Below, piece after piece: positions 8,013 through 18,192 of a stretch of DNA of 64,000 nucleotides. The position numbers were made by a program, and so were the translations under genes. Origin of the DNA: Salipiger profundus (GTDB lineage: Bacteria > Pseudomonadota > Alphaproteobacteria > Rhodobacterales > Rhodobacteraceae). Below the pieces are notes generated by a model. That model searched no databases. It was not told the DNA's origin and saw only the letters and a list, made by a program, of their open reading frames with translations. The stretch is from assembly GCF_001969385.1 (NCBI RefSeq), contig NZ_CP014796.1:1815501-1879500 (forward strand), read 5' to 3'. Numbering within the stretch: position 1 is the first letter of the stretch; each line of letters starts with the position of its first letter.

Positions 8013-9401
8013 TCAGGTCCGGAAGCGCAGGGTGACGCGGGCGCCGCCACGCAGCGCGTCGATCTGGATGCGGGGGGCGGCCTCGCGCAGCAGGCGGTCC
8101 ACGTCGGCCGGCGTCTCGACGGCACGGCCGTTGATTGCCTTCAGAACGTCCCCTTGGCGCAATCCGATGCGCGGCGCGAAACGGCCGGGATCGGTGACCA
8201 CCACGCCCTCACCGGTGAGCGGCAGCTTCAGCTCGCTCGCCACGGCGGGGTTGATGCGCGCCAGCGCAAGGCCCGGAAGCACGGCGCGGTCGCCCAGCGT
8301 GACCGCCTCGCGCGGCGGGGTCTCGGGGGCGGCGATCATCTCGACATCGGCGACCTGCGGCTCGCCGTCATGCATGTAGCGGACGCGGGCGACATGGCCG
8401 AGCCCCGCGACCGACATGCGGTAGATCATCTCGGGCGGGGTGTTCACCGGCTGGTCGTCGACCGCCAGCACCACGTCGCCGGTCTCGAGCCCCGCCTGAG
8501 CGAAGGGGCTTTCCGGGTGCAGACCGGCGATCAGCACGCCGTTCGGGAGCCCGAGGCCGAGGCTTTCGGACAGGTCGGCATTCACCGGCTGCCCGGTCAT
8601 GCCCGCCCAGGGCCGTTCGAAATCGGTGTTGCCGGCACGGGCCTGCTCGACGAACTGCGAGATCAGCGCCGAGGGGATGGCGAAGCCTATGCCGTTCGAG
8701 CCGCCCGAGCGGGTCAGGATCGAGGTGTTCACCCCGATCAGCCGGCCCTTCACGTCGATGAGCGCGCCGCCGGAGTTGCCGGGGTTGATGGGCGCGTCGG
8801 TCTGGATGAAATAGCCGCGCGCATTGCCGGTGGCGGTGCCCGACCGTGCCAGCCCCGAGACGATCCCCGAGGACACCGTCTGCCCCACGCCGAAGGGGTT
8901 GCCGATGGCCAGCACCAGCTCGCCCACCTCGACCGAGTCGCTGTCGCGCAGCGGCAGCGAGGGCATCTCCTCGGCGCCCTCGAGCTTGAGGATCGCGAGG
9001 TCGGCTTCCTCGTCACCGAGCAGCACCCGCGCCTCGTATTCGGCGCCGTTGTTGAGCACCACGCGGATATCCGAGGCCTGACCCACGACGTGGTAGTTCG
9101 ACACGACGATGCCATCGTCCGACAGGATGACTCCCGACCCGAGCGAGTTCTGCACCTGCGGCCGACCGCCGTAATCGCGGAACATGTCGCCGAACAGCGG
9201 ATTGCCGGCGAAGGGGCTGCGGCTCTCGACGACGCGGCGCGCGTAGATGTTCACGACGGCGGGCGTCGCCTGTTTCACCAGCGGCACGAAGCTGAGGGAA
9301 ATCTCGGCCTGGCTCTCGGGCACGCGCTGTTCGGCAAGGGCCGGGGGTGCGGCGAGGGGCAGGGCTGTGAGGACAAGGGCGAAGATGGTGTTGCGGAGCA
9401 T
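8013..9401 (-). CDS. Do-family periplasmic serine protease (DegP/DegQ-like)
   Basis: 462 residues from the ATG preceded by AGGAGGG. Signal peptide MLRNTIFALVLTALPLAAPPALA predicts periplasmic location. The trypsin-like domain (about 30-265) has all three catalytic residues: His in SNYHVV, Asp in EADLAILK, Ser in NPGNSGGAL. Two PDZ domains follow (about 275-365 and 385-460; GLHPESPFAQAGLETGDVV and RIGLRQGDVLKAING). It should degrade or refold misfolded envelope proteins. No Q-linker or TM anchor distinguishes DegP, DegQ and DegS clearly; the two PDZ domains argue against DegS. Confidence 0.93.
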   Translation of the reverse strand: MLRNTIFALVLTALPLAAPPALAEQRVPESQAEISLSFVPLVKQATPAVVNIYARRVVESRSPFAGNPLFGDMFRDYGGRPQVQNSLGSGVILSDDGIVVSNYHVVGQASDIRVVLNNGAEYEARVLLGDEEADLAILKLEGAEEMPSLPLRDSDSVEVGELVLAIGNPFGVGQTVSSGIVSGLARSGTATGNARGYFIQTDAPINPGNSGGALIDVKGRLIGVNTSILTRSGGSNGIGFAIPSALISQFVEQARAGNTDFERPWAGMTGQPVNADLSESLGLGLPNGVLIAGLHPESPFAQAGLETGDVVLAVDDQPVNTPPEMIYRMSVAGLGHVARVRYMHDGEPQVADVEMIAAPETPPREAVTLGDRAVLPGLALARINPAVASELKLPLTGEGVVVTDPGRFAPRIGLRQGDVLKAINGRAVETPADVDRLLREAAPRIQIDALRGGARVTLRFRT

Positions 9402-9519
9402 GACGGACCCTCCTGTGCCTTTGGATATGCCCGCAGGCTCCCGGGGTTTCAAGCTGCGCGACGGAACGCGCGTCGCCGCGGTGGCGTTCTGGTGGTATAC
9501 TACGACGAAGGAGGCTCTC

Positions 9520-9720
9520 ATGGCCGAACGCAAGAGATCCGAGGACGGACGCCGCGAAACCGAGGAATACCTCGACGGAACCGAAACGCCCGATCAGGCT
9601 GGCCGCGCCGGGGGCGAGACCGAGCGTCAGGTGGGCACGCGGGATCTGCAGAAGCGCGCAGAAGAGGACCAGCCGGGCGCGACCCGGGTCCGGAAATCCG
9701 ACGAAAAAGACAATTCCTGA
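9520..9720 (+). CDS. Small highly charged hypothetical protein
   Basis: 66 residues, start ATG with a very strong AGGAGG 7 bases upstream; the track's longer frame is not needed. The product is almost entirely polar and charged (many E, R, D, K and Q; no cysteine, no hydrophobic stretch), so it is probably disordered and cytoplasmic. I do not recognise a family. It lies 15 bases before the host-attachment gene and is probably cotranscribed with it, which suggests a shared stress or surface role (inference only). Confidence 0.65.
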   Translation: MAERKRSEDGRRETEEYLDGTETPDQAGRAGGETERQVGTRDLQKRAEEDQPGATRVRKSDEKDNS

Positions 9721-9735
9721 AGAAAGGGTAGAGCG

Positions 9736-10194
9736 ATGGCTGAACTGAAAAAAGGAACATGGGTCGTCGTGACCGACAGCGAAAAGGCGCTGTTCCTGCG
9801 CAACCTGACCGACCACGAGGATCCGAACCTCAACGTGTTCGACGAAGAAGAGCAGGAAAACCCCTCGGACCGCGAGCAGGGGGCGAACAAGCCGGGCCGC
9901 ATGGGCGATACCGGGGTGCAGCAGCGGTCTTCGATGGATGACACCGACTGGCATGAGCTTCAGAAGGAACGTTTCGCGCACGATCTGGCAGAGCACCTCT
10001 ACGAAGAGGCGCACAAGGGCGCGTTCGAGCGGCTCGTGCTGGTGGCCTCGCCGAAGGTGCTGGGCGACCTGCGCGATGCGCTGCACAAGGAGGTTGCCTC
10101 GAAGGTGGTGGCCGAGATCCCCAAGACGCTCACCAACCACCCGGTCAACAAGATCGAGGAGCTGGTGAAGGCCGAGCTCGACGAGGATACCTGA
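9736..10194 (+). CDS. Host attachment family protein (PF10116-like)
   Basis: 152 residues, start ATG with AAAGGGTAGAG upstream. The opening KGTWVVVTDSEKALFLRN, the central disordered acidic part (about 30-70) and the C-terminal half (FAHDLAEHLYEEAHKGAFERLVLVASPKVLG then KTLTNHPV) match the family first named for Agrobacterium attachment to host cells and related to bacterial archaeo-eukaryotic release factor domains. There is no signal peptide, so a cytoplasmic role is more likely than adhesion. Downstream of a small charged protein gene. Confidence 0.78.
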   Translation: MAELKKGTWVVVTDSEKALFLRNLTDHEDPNLNVFDEEEQENPSDREQGANKPGRMGDTGVQQRSSMDDTDWHELQKERFAHDLAEHLYEEAHKGAFERLVLVASPKVLGDLRDALHKEVASKVVAEIPKTLTNHPVNKIEELVKAELDEDT

Positions 10195-10237
10195 GATCGA
10201 CGCTTCGCCCGGCTGGGGTGACATCGTGACATGAAAA

Positions 10238-10269
10238 AAGGGCGCTGCGGGGAAACTCGCAGCGCCCTT
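10238..10269 (-). terminator. Rho-independent terminator of the rpsM-rplQ operon
   Basis: AAGGGCGCTGCG and CGCAGCGCCCTT form a perfect 12-bp stem with an 8-base loop. On the minus strand a run of T follows directly (AAAAAA at 10234-10239 on the plus strand), 26 bases after the rplQ stop. Clear terminator; it may also stop plus-strand transcripts from the host-attachment gene. Confidence 0.88.
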
Positions 10270-10294
10270 CCAGTCTCTCGCGGATGCGAGGAAG

Positions 10295-10714
10295 TTATTC
10301 TTCGGCGGCCTCTTCGGCAGCAACGCGTGCCTTGTCGGCCGAGCCCTTGGCGTCGACGTCGCGGTCGACCAGCTCGATGATCGCCATCGGAGCCATGTCG
10401 CCGTAACGGAAGCCGGCCTTGAGAACGCGGGTGTAACCGCCCGAGCGCTCGTTGTAGCGCGGGCCGAGAACCTCGAACAGCTTGGCGACGTGGATGTCCT
10501 GCTTGAGCTGCGCGGCAGCCTGGCGGCGGGCGTGGACGTCACCGCGCTTGCCGAGCGTGATCAGCTTGTCCATGACGCGCTTGAGCTCTTTCGCCTTCGG
10601 CAGGGTCGTCTTGATCTGCTCGTGCTCGATCAGCGATCCGGCCATGTTGGCGAAGAGCGCCTTGCGGTGCTCGTGGGTGCGGTTGAGGCGGCGGTAGCCT
10701 TTTGCGTGACGCAT
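10295..10714 (-). CDS. rplQ: 50S ribosomal protein L17
   Basis: 139 residues from the ATG giving [17 protein letters not shown], with AGGAG upstream. The core (residues 1-118) is standard L17, with [19 protein letters not shown] and [16 protein letters not shown]. The tail from about 122 is alanine- and glutamate-rich and not conserved. Last gene of the operon, 161 bases after rpoA. That spacer holds alternative hairpins, described separately. Confidence 0.97.
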   Translation of the reverse strand: MRHAKGYRRLNRTHEHRKALFANMAGSLIEHEQIKTTLPKAKELKRVMDKLITLGKRGDVHARRQAAAQLKQDIHVAKLFEVLGPRYNERSGGYTRVLKAGFRYGDMAPMAIIELVDRDVDAKGSADKARVAAEEAAEE

Positions 10715-10815
10715 GTGTCTTACTCCTAATGCCCGTCGAGGGGCGGTTTTGCTTTGTCCGGGGCCCCATGCGTGCGAGGCCCTCTCCTTGGGGCGGATGC
10801 CCGTCTTGCTGCCAC

Positions 10816-10858
10816 GGGTGGGCAGATTGCCCACCCTGCGACGGTGTCGCAGGGTGGG
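10816..10858 (-). promoter_or_regulatory. Overlapping, mutually exclusive hairpins between rpoA and rplQ
   Basis: Two perfect stems share one arm. GGGTGGGCA (10816-10824) pairs with TGCCCACCC (10828-10836), and CCCACCCTGCGA (10830-10841) pairs with TCGCAGGGTGGG (10847-10858). Because the CCCACCC segment can pair with either neighbour, the minus-strand transcript can fold in two ways after the rpoA stop. There is no T-run, so this is not a plain terminator. It could tune rplQ expression or RNA processing. Confidence 0.5.
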
Positions 10859-10875
10859 GTATTCAGGTCATCGGA

Positions 10876-11892
10876 TCAGAACTGGTCTTCCAGTTTCTTC
10901 GCGAGATCCTCGATGTTGTCCGGCGGCCAGTCCTCGACGTCCATGCCGAGGTGCAGACCCATGGAGGACAGCACTTCCTTGATCTCGTTCAGCGACTTGC
11001 GGCCGAAGTTCGGGGTGCGGAGCATCTCGGCTTCGGTCTTCTGGATCAGGTCGCCGATGTAGACGATGTTGTCGTTCTTCAGGCAGTTCGCCGAACGCAC
11101 GGACAGCTCGAGCTCGTCCACCTTCTTGAGGAGGAGCGGGTTGAACTCGAGACCGTCGTCGTCGTCCTGACGCGAGGCCGATTCCGGCTCGTCGAAGTTG
11201 ACGAAGATCGACAGCTGATCCTGCAGGATGCGCGCCGCGAATGCGATGGCGTCCTCGGGGGTGACCGAACCGTCGGTCTCGACCTTCATGGTCAGCTTGT
11301 CGTAGTCCAGCACCTGGCCCTCACGGGTGGGCGTGACTTCGTAGGCGACCTTCTTGACCGGCGAATAGATGGCGTCGATCGGCATCAGGCCGATGGGCGC
11401 GTCTTCCGGCTTGTTCTTGTCAGCCGAGACGTAACCCTTGCCGGTGTTGACGGTCAGCTCCATGTAGAGATCCGCACCATCGTCGAGGTGGCAGATCACA
11501 TGGTCCTTGTTCAGCACCTCGATGCCAGCGCTCTCGGCGATGTCGGCGGCGGTGACGACGCCCGGCCCCTTGGCGTTGACGGACAGGCGCTTGGGTCCTT
11601 CGACCTCCATGCGCAGCGACACGCCCTTGAGGTTCAGGACGATATCGGTCACGTCTTCACGCACACCGGCGACGGAGGAGAATTCGTGCAGCACGTTGTC
11701 GATCTGCACGCTGGTGATGGCCGCACCCTGAAGGCTCGACAGCAGCACGCGGCGCAGAGCGTTGCCCAGCGTCAGGCCAAAGCCGCGCTCGAGCGGTTCG
11801 GCGACGACGGTAGCGACGCGGGCCGGATCGGCGCCGGGGCGAACCTCCAGCTGGGTCGGCTTGATAAGTTCAGCCCAGTTCTTGTGGATCAT
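10876..11892 (-). CDS. rpoA: DNA-directed RNA polymerase subunit alpha
   Basis: 338 residues from the ATG giving [17 protein letters not shown]; normal alphaproteobacterial length. The N-terminal assembly domain (1-235) has [20 protein letters not shown], which makes the dimer and contacts beta; the C-terminal domain (about 255-330) has [15 protein letters not shown] and [16 protein letters not shown], the helix-hairpin-helix that binds UP elements and activators. Flanked by rpsK and rplQ as usual. Confidence 0.98.
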   Translation of the reverse strand: MIHKNWAELIKPTQLEVRPGADPARVATVVAEPLERGFGLTLGNALRRVLLSSLQGAAITSVQIDNVLHEFSSVAGVREDVTDIVLNLKGVSLRMEVEGPKRLSVNAKGPGVVTAADIAESAGIEVLNKDHVICHLDDGADLYMELTVNTGKGYVSADKNKPEDAPIGLMPIDAIYSPVKKVAYEVTPTREGQVLDYDKLTMKVETDGSVTPEDAIAFAARILQDQLSIFVNFDEPESASRQDDDDGLEFNPLLLKKVDELELSVRSANCLKNDNIVYIGDLIQKTEAEMLRTPNFGRKSLNEIKEVLSSMGLHLGMDVEDWPPDNIEDLAKKLEDQF

Positions 11893-12008
11893 GCGTCCCT
11901 CCATTCCTGTCCGTGCCCCATGTCCAAAAGGCGCAGACGCCCGAGGTTGAAATGACGTAAGGCGAGGCCCCGCACGATGGCAGGGCCCCACCCGAAGTGT
12001 TGTGGAAA

Positions 12009-12401
12009 TCAGACGCGGCGGCGCTTCGGCGGACGGCAGCCGTTGTGCGCGATCGGCGTCACGTCACGGATTGCCGTGATGTTGAAGCCGACGGCGGCCA
12101 GTGCGCGCAGAGCCGATTCACGACCCGAACCGGGGCCCTGAACTTCGACTTCCAGCGTCTTCATGCCGTGCTCCTGCGCCTTCTTGCCGGCGTCTTCCGC
12201 GGCAAGCTGGGCGGCGTAGGGGGTCGACTTCCGCGAGCCCTTGAAGCCCATGGTGCCGGCCGACGACCAGGAGATCGCGTTGCCCTGCACATCCGAGATC
12301 AGGATCTTGGTGTTGTTGAACGACGAGTTCACATGCGCCACGCCAGCGGCGATGTTCTTGGAGACCTTCTTCTTGCCTCCGCGACGGGTATCACGTGCCA
12401 T
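12009..12401 (-). CDS. rpsK: 30S ribosomal protein S11
   Basis: 130 residues, ATG start. Standard S11 sequence with [16 protein letters not shown] near residue 22 and the basic end [18 protein letters not shown] that contacts the 16S platform. It lies 15 bases after rpsM and 116 bases before rpoA in one operon. Confidence 0.98.
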   Translation of the reverse strand: MARDTRRGGKKKVSKNIAAGVAHVNSSFNNTKILISDVQGNAISWSSAGTMGFKGSRKSTPYAAQLAAEDAGKKAQEHGMKTLEVEVQGPGSGRESALRALAAVGFNITAIRDVTPIAHNGCRPPKRRRV

Positions 12402-12416
12402 TGGTGCGAGCCTCCC

Positions 12417-12785
12417 TTATTTCTTCTTGCCTGCGATGGGCTTTGCGGGGCCCTTGCGCGTGCGAGCGTTGGTGTGGGTCCGCTGACCGCGGACGGGGAG
12501 GTTGCGGCGGTGACGCAGGCCACGGTAGCAGCCGAGGTCCATCAGACGCTTCACGTTCATCTGGACTTCGCGGCGCAGGTCGCCCTCGACGGTGTAGTTC
12601 GCGTCGATGTGCTCACGGATGGCGAGCACTTCGGCGTCCGAAAGCTCGTTCACGCGGCGGGTGCCGTCGATGTTCACGGCTTCGCAGATCAGCTTGGCCG
12701 AGCTCTGACCGATGCCCGTGATGTAGGTGAGTGCGATCGGCACCCGTTTGTGGGTCGGGATGTTGACGCCGGCAATACGTGCCAA
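12417..12785 (-). CDS. rpsM: 30S ribosomal protein S13
   Basis: 122 residues. The start is a TTG (TTG-GCA-CGT-ATT-GCC) giving [15 protein letters not shown]; the sequence fits S13 exactly from this codon and no ATG is available upstream in frame. AAAGGA lies 8 to 10 bases before it. [25 protein letters not shown] is the conserved C-terminal rRNA-binding region. It is the first gene of the rpsM-rpsK-rpoA-rplQ unit and, because an oppositely oriented gene separates it from adk, it must have its own promoter. Confidence 0.97.
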   Translation of the reverse strand: MARIAGVNIPTHKRVPIALTYITGIGQSSAKLICEAVNIDGTRRVNELSDAEVLAIREHIDANYTVEGDLRREVQMNVKRLMDLGCYRGLRHRRNLPVRGQRTHTNARTRKGPAKPIAGKKK

Positions 12786-13088
12786 ATCTCTGTTCCTTTC
12801 GTTGCGGTTCCGTAGCGCCAGAACCTTTTTTCACAACATGAGCCCAAAGCGCGAGGCGCCTCGGGCTGTCCGCTGATGAGGTAATCTGCGGATAGGGAGC
12901 GACCCGCTCCGCAAGACGTGATTCTCTGTAGAGATGCGGGTGGGTATGAGGATTCGGCGGAAGGGTCAAGTCCCCTTCCTGCGGAACCACGGCAGGGCCG
13001 TCGGTGTTGAATGCCATATGACCGTCCGAATGCCAAGACACCCGTGCCCGATTGCACCTCGCTGCCCGACCTCGGGCGGGGAGGCCGC
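12786..13088. promoter_or_regulatory. 303-base divergent region between rpsM and the BLUF gene
   Basis: No gene is seen here. It must hold the promoters of rpsM (minus) and of the BLUF gene (plus). On the rpsM side there are short hairpins: CGAGGCGCCTCG (12852-12863, a perfect 12-base palindrome) and GGAGCG/CGCTCC (12896-12910). These would lie in the rpsM leader and could serve ribosomal-protein autoregulation. I cannot fix a -35/-10 pair with confidence. Confidence 0.45.
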
Positions 13089-13487
13089 ATGATCACGCAG
13101 CTGCTTTACACCAGCGTGTCGCGGTATCACCGCGGGCACCCGTCTGACATCGACATCCTCCAGCACGCACTCAGCCACAACCGGCCTTCCGAGATCACCG
13201 GCTACCTGCTGCGCGACCTGCGCAGCTTCTGCCAGCTGATCGAGGGACCGGAGCAGAAGGTCGAGGCGCTGTTTCGCCGGATCTCGATGGACCCGCTTCA
13301 CTACGACGTCGTCACCCGCATGCGGCGGGCGGTGCCGAAGCGGGCGTTCCTGGGATGGTCGATGGGCTATGGCTCGCTGTCGCAGAAGGACAGTGACTTT
13401 CTCAGCAAGCGGTTCGCCGAGGGGCCGCGCGGTACGCTCGTGGCATTCAACAGGATCGGCCGGCTCGCAGCGGGTGGCGCGGCCTGA
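13089..13487 (+). CDS. BLUF-domain blue-light photoreceptor
   Basis: 132 residues from the ATG giving MITQLLYTS with GGGGAGG upstream. The BLUF (FAD-binding blue-light) domain covers residues 2-95. All photochemistry residues are visible: Tyr7 (LLYTS), Asn31 (SHNRPSEITG), Gln49 (FCQLIEGP), Trp90 and Met92 (GWSMG), matching AppA Tyr21, Asn45, Gln63, Trp104 and Met106. The remaining 37 residues carry no recognisable output domain, so it should act through a partner. It sits, opposite in orientation, between adk and rpsM in the ribosomal block. Confidence 0.92.
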   Translation: MITQLLYTSVSRYHRGHPSDIDILQHALSHNRPSEITGYLLRDLRSFCQLIEGPEQKVEALFRRISMDPLHYDVVTRMRRAVPKRAFLGWSMGYGSLSQKDSDFLSKRFAEGPRGTLVAFNRIGRLAAGGAA

Positions 13488-13521
13488 GCGGCCCTCCCTA
13501 TTGCGAACAAGCGGACATGAA

Positions 13522-13550
13522 AAAAGGCGGACCCGGAAGGTCCGCCTTTT
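13522..13550. terminator. Bidirectional terminator between BLUF gene and adk
   Basis: AAAAGGCGGACC and GGTCCGCCTTTT form a 12-bp stem with loop CGGAA, giving T-runs on both strands. It ends both the BLUF transcript (plus) and the rplO-secY-adk transcript (minus), so adk and rpsM are not one operon. Confidence 0.88.
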
Positions 13551-13574
13551 CGCGTTTTCCGAAGCCGTGGAACG

Positions 13575-14215
13575 TCAGCCGTCGAGCAGGCCCGCGACGC
13601 CGGCCTTGACCTCGTCGATCTCGCCCATGCCGTCGGTGCGGCTGTAGAGATCCTTGGCGTAGTAGTAGCCCACCAGCGGCGAGGTCTGCTTGTAGTATTC
13701 CATCAGACGCTTCTTGAGGCTTTCCTCGTTGTCGTCCGCGCGGCGCTTGAACTCGGTGCCGCCGCAGTTGGTGCACTTGCCGTCGGTCGGGATCGGCTTG
13801 GTGATGTCGTTGTAGACCTCACCGCAGTTCGCGCAGGTCGAGCGGGCGGTGATGCGCTTGACCAGCGCCTCGTCGTCCACCCGCAGTTCGATCACGCGGT
13901 CGAGCTTCGTGCCTTCCTCGGCCAGCAGCGCGGCGAGCGCGTCGGCCTGCTTCAGCGTGCGCGGGAAGCCGTCGAAGATATAGCCGCCGTCGGGGTCGGC
14001 CTCGAGCTTCTCGCGGATCAGGCCGATTACGATCTCGTCGGTGACAAGTTCGCCGCGCGCCATGACCTCGGCAACCTTGTTGCCCATTTCCGTGCCGCTG
14101 TCCTTGGCCTCGCGCAGCATGTCGCCGGTCGAGAGCTGGGTCATGCCCCGCTCTTCCACGAGAATGCGCGCCTGGGTGCCTTTGCCCGCGCCGGGCGGTC
14201 CAAGAAGAATGATGT

Positions 14216-14219
<4 letters not shown>
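13575..14219 (-). CDS. adk: Adenylate kinase
   Basis: 214 residues. P-loop [11 protein letters not shown] at the N-terminus, LSTGDMLR, and [14 protein letters not shown] show the nucleotide- and AMP-binding parts. The long lid has a four-cysteine zinc site (CANC...CTNC, about 129-155), found in many alphaproteobacterial enzymes. It converts ATP + AMP to two ADP in the cytoplasm. Its ATG overlaps the secY stop (ATGA), so the two are translationally coupled. Confidence 0.97.
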
Positions 14220-15580
<1,361 letters not shown>

Positions 15581-15600
15581 GCGGGTCCTCTCAAAGGCAG

Positions 15601-15637
15601 AACGCCGCCGGAAGCGCTTTCCGGCTCCGGCGGCGTT
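15601..15637 (-). promoter_or_regulatory. Intercistronic hairpin between rplO and secY
   Basis: AACGCCGCCGGA (15601-15612) and TCCGGCGGCGTT (15626-15637) form a perfect 12-bp stem; an inner CCGGAA/TTCCGG pair offers an alternative fold. On the minus strand it is followed by CTGCCTTTGAG, only a weak T tract. It may be an attenuator or processing site that lowers secY relative to rplO. Confidence 0.5.
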
Positions 15638-15690
15638 CGTGGAAAACGTGGGACTGTGTCTACGCGGCCCGGGGGCCGCTCACAACCCGC

Positions 15691-16161
15691 TTATTCGGCC
15701 GCTGCCGGAGCCGTGACCTTGAGAGCGCCGCCGGCCTTCTCGACCGCTTCGACGGCCGACTTCGACGCGCCGGTGGTCTCGATGGTCAGGGCGGTGGTGA
15801 CGTCACCCTTGGCGAGCACGCGCACACCGTCGAGCTTGCGGCGCACGAGGCCGGATGCCACGAGGCTGTCTTCGTTGATCGCGGAGGCGTCGAGCTTGCC
15901 CGCGTCGACGAACTTCTGGATCATGCCGAGGTTGACGACGGCGTAGCTCTTGCGGTTCGGCTTATTGAAGCCGCGCTTGGGCAGACGCTGGTAGAGCGGC
16001 ATCTGGCCGCCTTCGTAGCCGTTGATGGCCACGCCCGAACGGGATTTCTGACCCTTGATACCGCGGCCACCCATCTTGCCCTTGCCGGAGCCGGGGCCAC
16101 GGCCGATGCGTTTCTTGGACTGGGTCGCGCCCGGGTTGTCGCGCAGTTCGTGAAGTTTCAT
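15691..16161 (-). CDS. rplO: 50S ribosomal protein L15
   Basis: 156 residues, ATG with GGAGAAG upstream. Conserved glycine-rich N-terminus ([24 protein letters not shown]) and [12 protein letters not shown] mark L15. Normally this gene follows rpsE-rpmD in the spc operon; here those genes are absent and the next gene upstream is smpB, so rplO-secY-adk has its own promoter, most likely in 16162-16298. Confidence 0.97.
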   Translation of the reverse strand: MKLHELRDNPGATQSKKRIGRGPGSGKGKMGGRGIKGQKSRSGVAINGYEGGQMPLYQRLPKRGFNKPNRKSYAVVNLGMIQKFVDAGKLDASAINEDSLVASGLVRRKLDGVRVLAKGDVTTALTIETTGASKSAVEAVEKAGGALKVTAPAAAE

Positions 16162-16298
16162 GTCGCTTCTCCATTGCCGGATGTGGTCCCCGAAGCGTCA
16201 GGACCAACCACGGCGTTTCTTGTTTCGTGAGTCGGTGGCGCAATGCCACCCGCGGGCGTATAGCGCCGCGGATCGCGTCACGCAAGGGGAGGCCGGCG

Positions 16299-16772
16299 TC
16301 AGCCGCGCTCCTTGAGGAGGCGCTGCTTCTGGCGGTTCCAGTCGCGCTTGGCGGCGGTCTCGCGCTTGTCGTGGTTCTTCTTGCCCTTGGCGATGCCCAC
16401 CTTCAGCTTCGCGATGCCCTTGTGGTTGAAGTAGAACACCAGCGGCACGATGGTCATGCCCTTGCGCTGGGTCTCGTTCCACAGGCGCGCGAGTTCCTTC
16501 CGCGACACCAGCAGCTTGCGCCGGCGGCGTTCTTCGTGGCCGAACATGGCGCGCTCGTAGGGGGCGATGTAGCTGTTGACCAGCCACAGCTCTCCGTTCT
16601 CCACCGCCGCGTAGCTCTCGGCGATGTTGGCGGTGTTCTCCCGCAGCGATTTCACCTCGGACCCGGTGAGCACGATGCCGCACTCGAGATCGTCCTCGAT
16701 CGCGTAATCGAAGCGCGCACGCCGGTTCTCGGCGATCACCTTGTAGTTCGGATCTGTCTTCGGCTTGGCCAT
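16299..16772 (-). CDS. smpB: SsrA-binding protein SmpB
   Basis: 157 residues from the ATG giving [37 protein letters not shown] and [22 protein letters not shown] form the tmRNA-binding OB fold; the basic C-terminal tail ([24 protein letters not shown]) enters the ribosomal decoding site during trans-translation. tmRNA itself (ssrA) is not in the window. It is between the histidine kinase and rplO, all on the minus strand in the order rstB-like kinase (downstream side excluded), smpB, rplO. Confidence 0.95.
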   Translation of the reverse strand: MAKPKTDPNYKVIAENRRARFDYAIEDDLECGIVLTGSEVKSLRENTANIAESYAAVENGELWLVNSYIAPYERAMFGHEERRRRKLLVSRKELARLWNETQRKGMTIVPLVFYFNHKGIAKLKVGIAKGKKNHDKRETAAKRDWNRQKQRLLKERG

Positions 16773-16830
16773 TGCGTGCATGTAGTCGCAGACGGGCCGG
16801 CTGTCCACATGCCCGATGGGGCAGGGGGCC

Positions 16831-18192
16831 TCAGGACGCCGGAAAATCCGCCGGCAGGCGCAGCTCGGCCACCTCGCCGCCGCCCGGGCGTGGCCGGATC
16901 GCGAAATCGCCGCCCATCCGCTCCATCGCGGCCGCCACGATGGCCAGCCCGAGGCCGCTGCCGCTGGTCCGGCCGCTGTTGCCGCCCCGGAAAAAGCGCT
17001 CGGTCACATGCGGGCGCTCGGCCTCGGGGATGCCGGGGCCGCGATCGGCCACGTGAAACACCGCCTCGGCGCCGTCGCGGCGCAGGCCGGCCTCGACCTC
17101 CGCGCCCTCGGGCGAAGCCTGCACGGCGTTCTCGACGAGATTGCGCAGCGCCGCCTGGAGCAGCGTGGCATGGCAGGTCGGCCAGAGCCCTTCCGGCGCT
17201 GCGAGGCGCAAGCTGACGCCGCGCCGTTCCGCAAGCGGGGCAAGGTCCTCGGCCACTGCGGCGAGAATCCCGGCGCCGTCGCGGGGCGCTGTGTCCGGAG
17301 CGGTGCCGCCCTGCTCGATGGCGGCCATGTCGAGAAGCTGCTTCACCATCCGGTCGGTGCGCTTCACCCCCTGCGAGATCTGCTCGAGCGCACGGGCCCG
17401 GGTGGCCTCGTCCGGGGCCATGCTGGCGATCTCGGCCTGCGTCTGCAGCCCGGCAAGCGGGGTCTTCAGCTCGTGCGCGGCAAAGGCGGTGAAGTTGCGC
17501 TCGCGCTCGCGCGCCCGTCCGACCCGGCGCAGAAGACCGTTCAGCGCGGCGACCATCGGCCGCAGTTCGCGCGGGGCGCGGGTGTCGTCGATGGGCGACA
17601 GGTCCCGCGCCGCCCGCGCCGACAGCGTGGCGCCCAGCCGGTCGAGCGGCGTCAGCCCGCGCCCGACGATCAGCCAGATCAGCCCGGCGAGGACCGGCAG
17701 CATCAGCGACATTGGCACCAGCAGGCTGAGGGTGACGCCCTGCACGAGGTGGTCGCGCATCGCCTGCGCGTCGCCCACCATGACGCGGAAACCGGCGTCG
17801 GGCTCGACCAGCGTGTAGACCCGCCAGACCTCGCCCTCGACGGTGTTCTCGCTGAACCCGGCGGCGCCCTCGGCAAGCCGCCCCTCGGGTGCACCCTCGG
17901 ATTCGCCGATCAGCGTGCCGTCGAGGCCCCAGATCTGGCAGGACAGCTGCCGTCGCAGGCCGTAGTGATCCTGCGGAGCAAGCTCCGAGGTGACGGCGCG
18001 GCGGGCGTCCTCGACGCTCATGCCGTCGCCGATCAGCGAGGCGACCATGCGGGCCGATTCCTCGAGCCGCCGGTCGAGGACGTGGATCACCTCCTGCCGG
18101 GTGGAGTGCTGGATCCAGAGCACCGCCGACAGCCAGATCGCGCTGGTCGCGACCAGCAGGATGATCAGCAGGCGGCCACGGATCGAGGTCAT
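16831..18192 (-). CDS. Sensor histidine kinase (QseC/TctE-like)
   Basis: 453 residues; the ATG overlaps the response-regulator stop (ATGA). TM1 about 7-27, a periplasmic sensor of about 125 residues, TM2 about 153-177, then HAMP linker, HisKA with the phosphorylated His at about 240 ([12 protein letters not shown]), and HATPase with [11 protein letters not shown] (N box), DRGPGIP (G1) and GSGLGLAI (G2). It should sense a periplasmic signal and phosphorylate the coupled regulator. The signal is unknown; neighbours hint at purine degradation or envelope stress but prove nothing. Confidence 0.9.
   Translation of the reverse strand: MTSIRGRLLIILLVATSAIWLSAVLWIQHSTRQEVIHVLDRRLEESARMVASLIGDGMSVEDARRAVTSELAPQDHYGLRRQLSCQIWGLDGTLIGESEGAPEGRLAEGAAGFSENTVEGEVWRVYTLVEPDAGFRVMVGDAQAMRDHLVQGVTLSLLVPMSLMLPVLAGLIWLIVGRGLTPLDRLGATLSARAARDLSPIDDTRAPRELRPMVAALNGLLRRVGRARERERNFTAFAAHELKTPLAGLQTQAEIASMAPDEATRARALEQISQGVKRTDRMVKQLLDMAAIEQGGTAPDTAPRDGAGILAAVAEDLAPLAERRGVSLRLAAPEGLWPTCHATLLQAALRNLVENAVQASPEGAEVEAGLRRDGAEAVFHVADRGPGIPEAERPHVTERFFRGGNSGRTSGSGLGLAIVAAAMERMGGDFAIRPRPGGGEVAELRLPADFPAS

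Noticed and set aside
6510..9731. Very long plus-strand open frame antisense to rarA and the protease gene
   Set aside because: It is a shadow of high-GC third-position bias: the translation is Arg-, Gly- and His-rich with no domain, and minus-strand genes in this span have full motifs.
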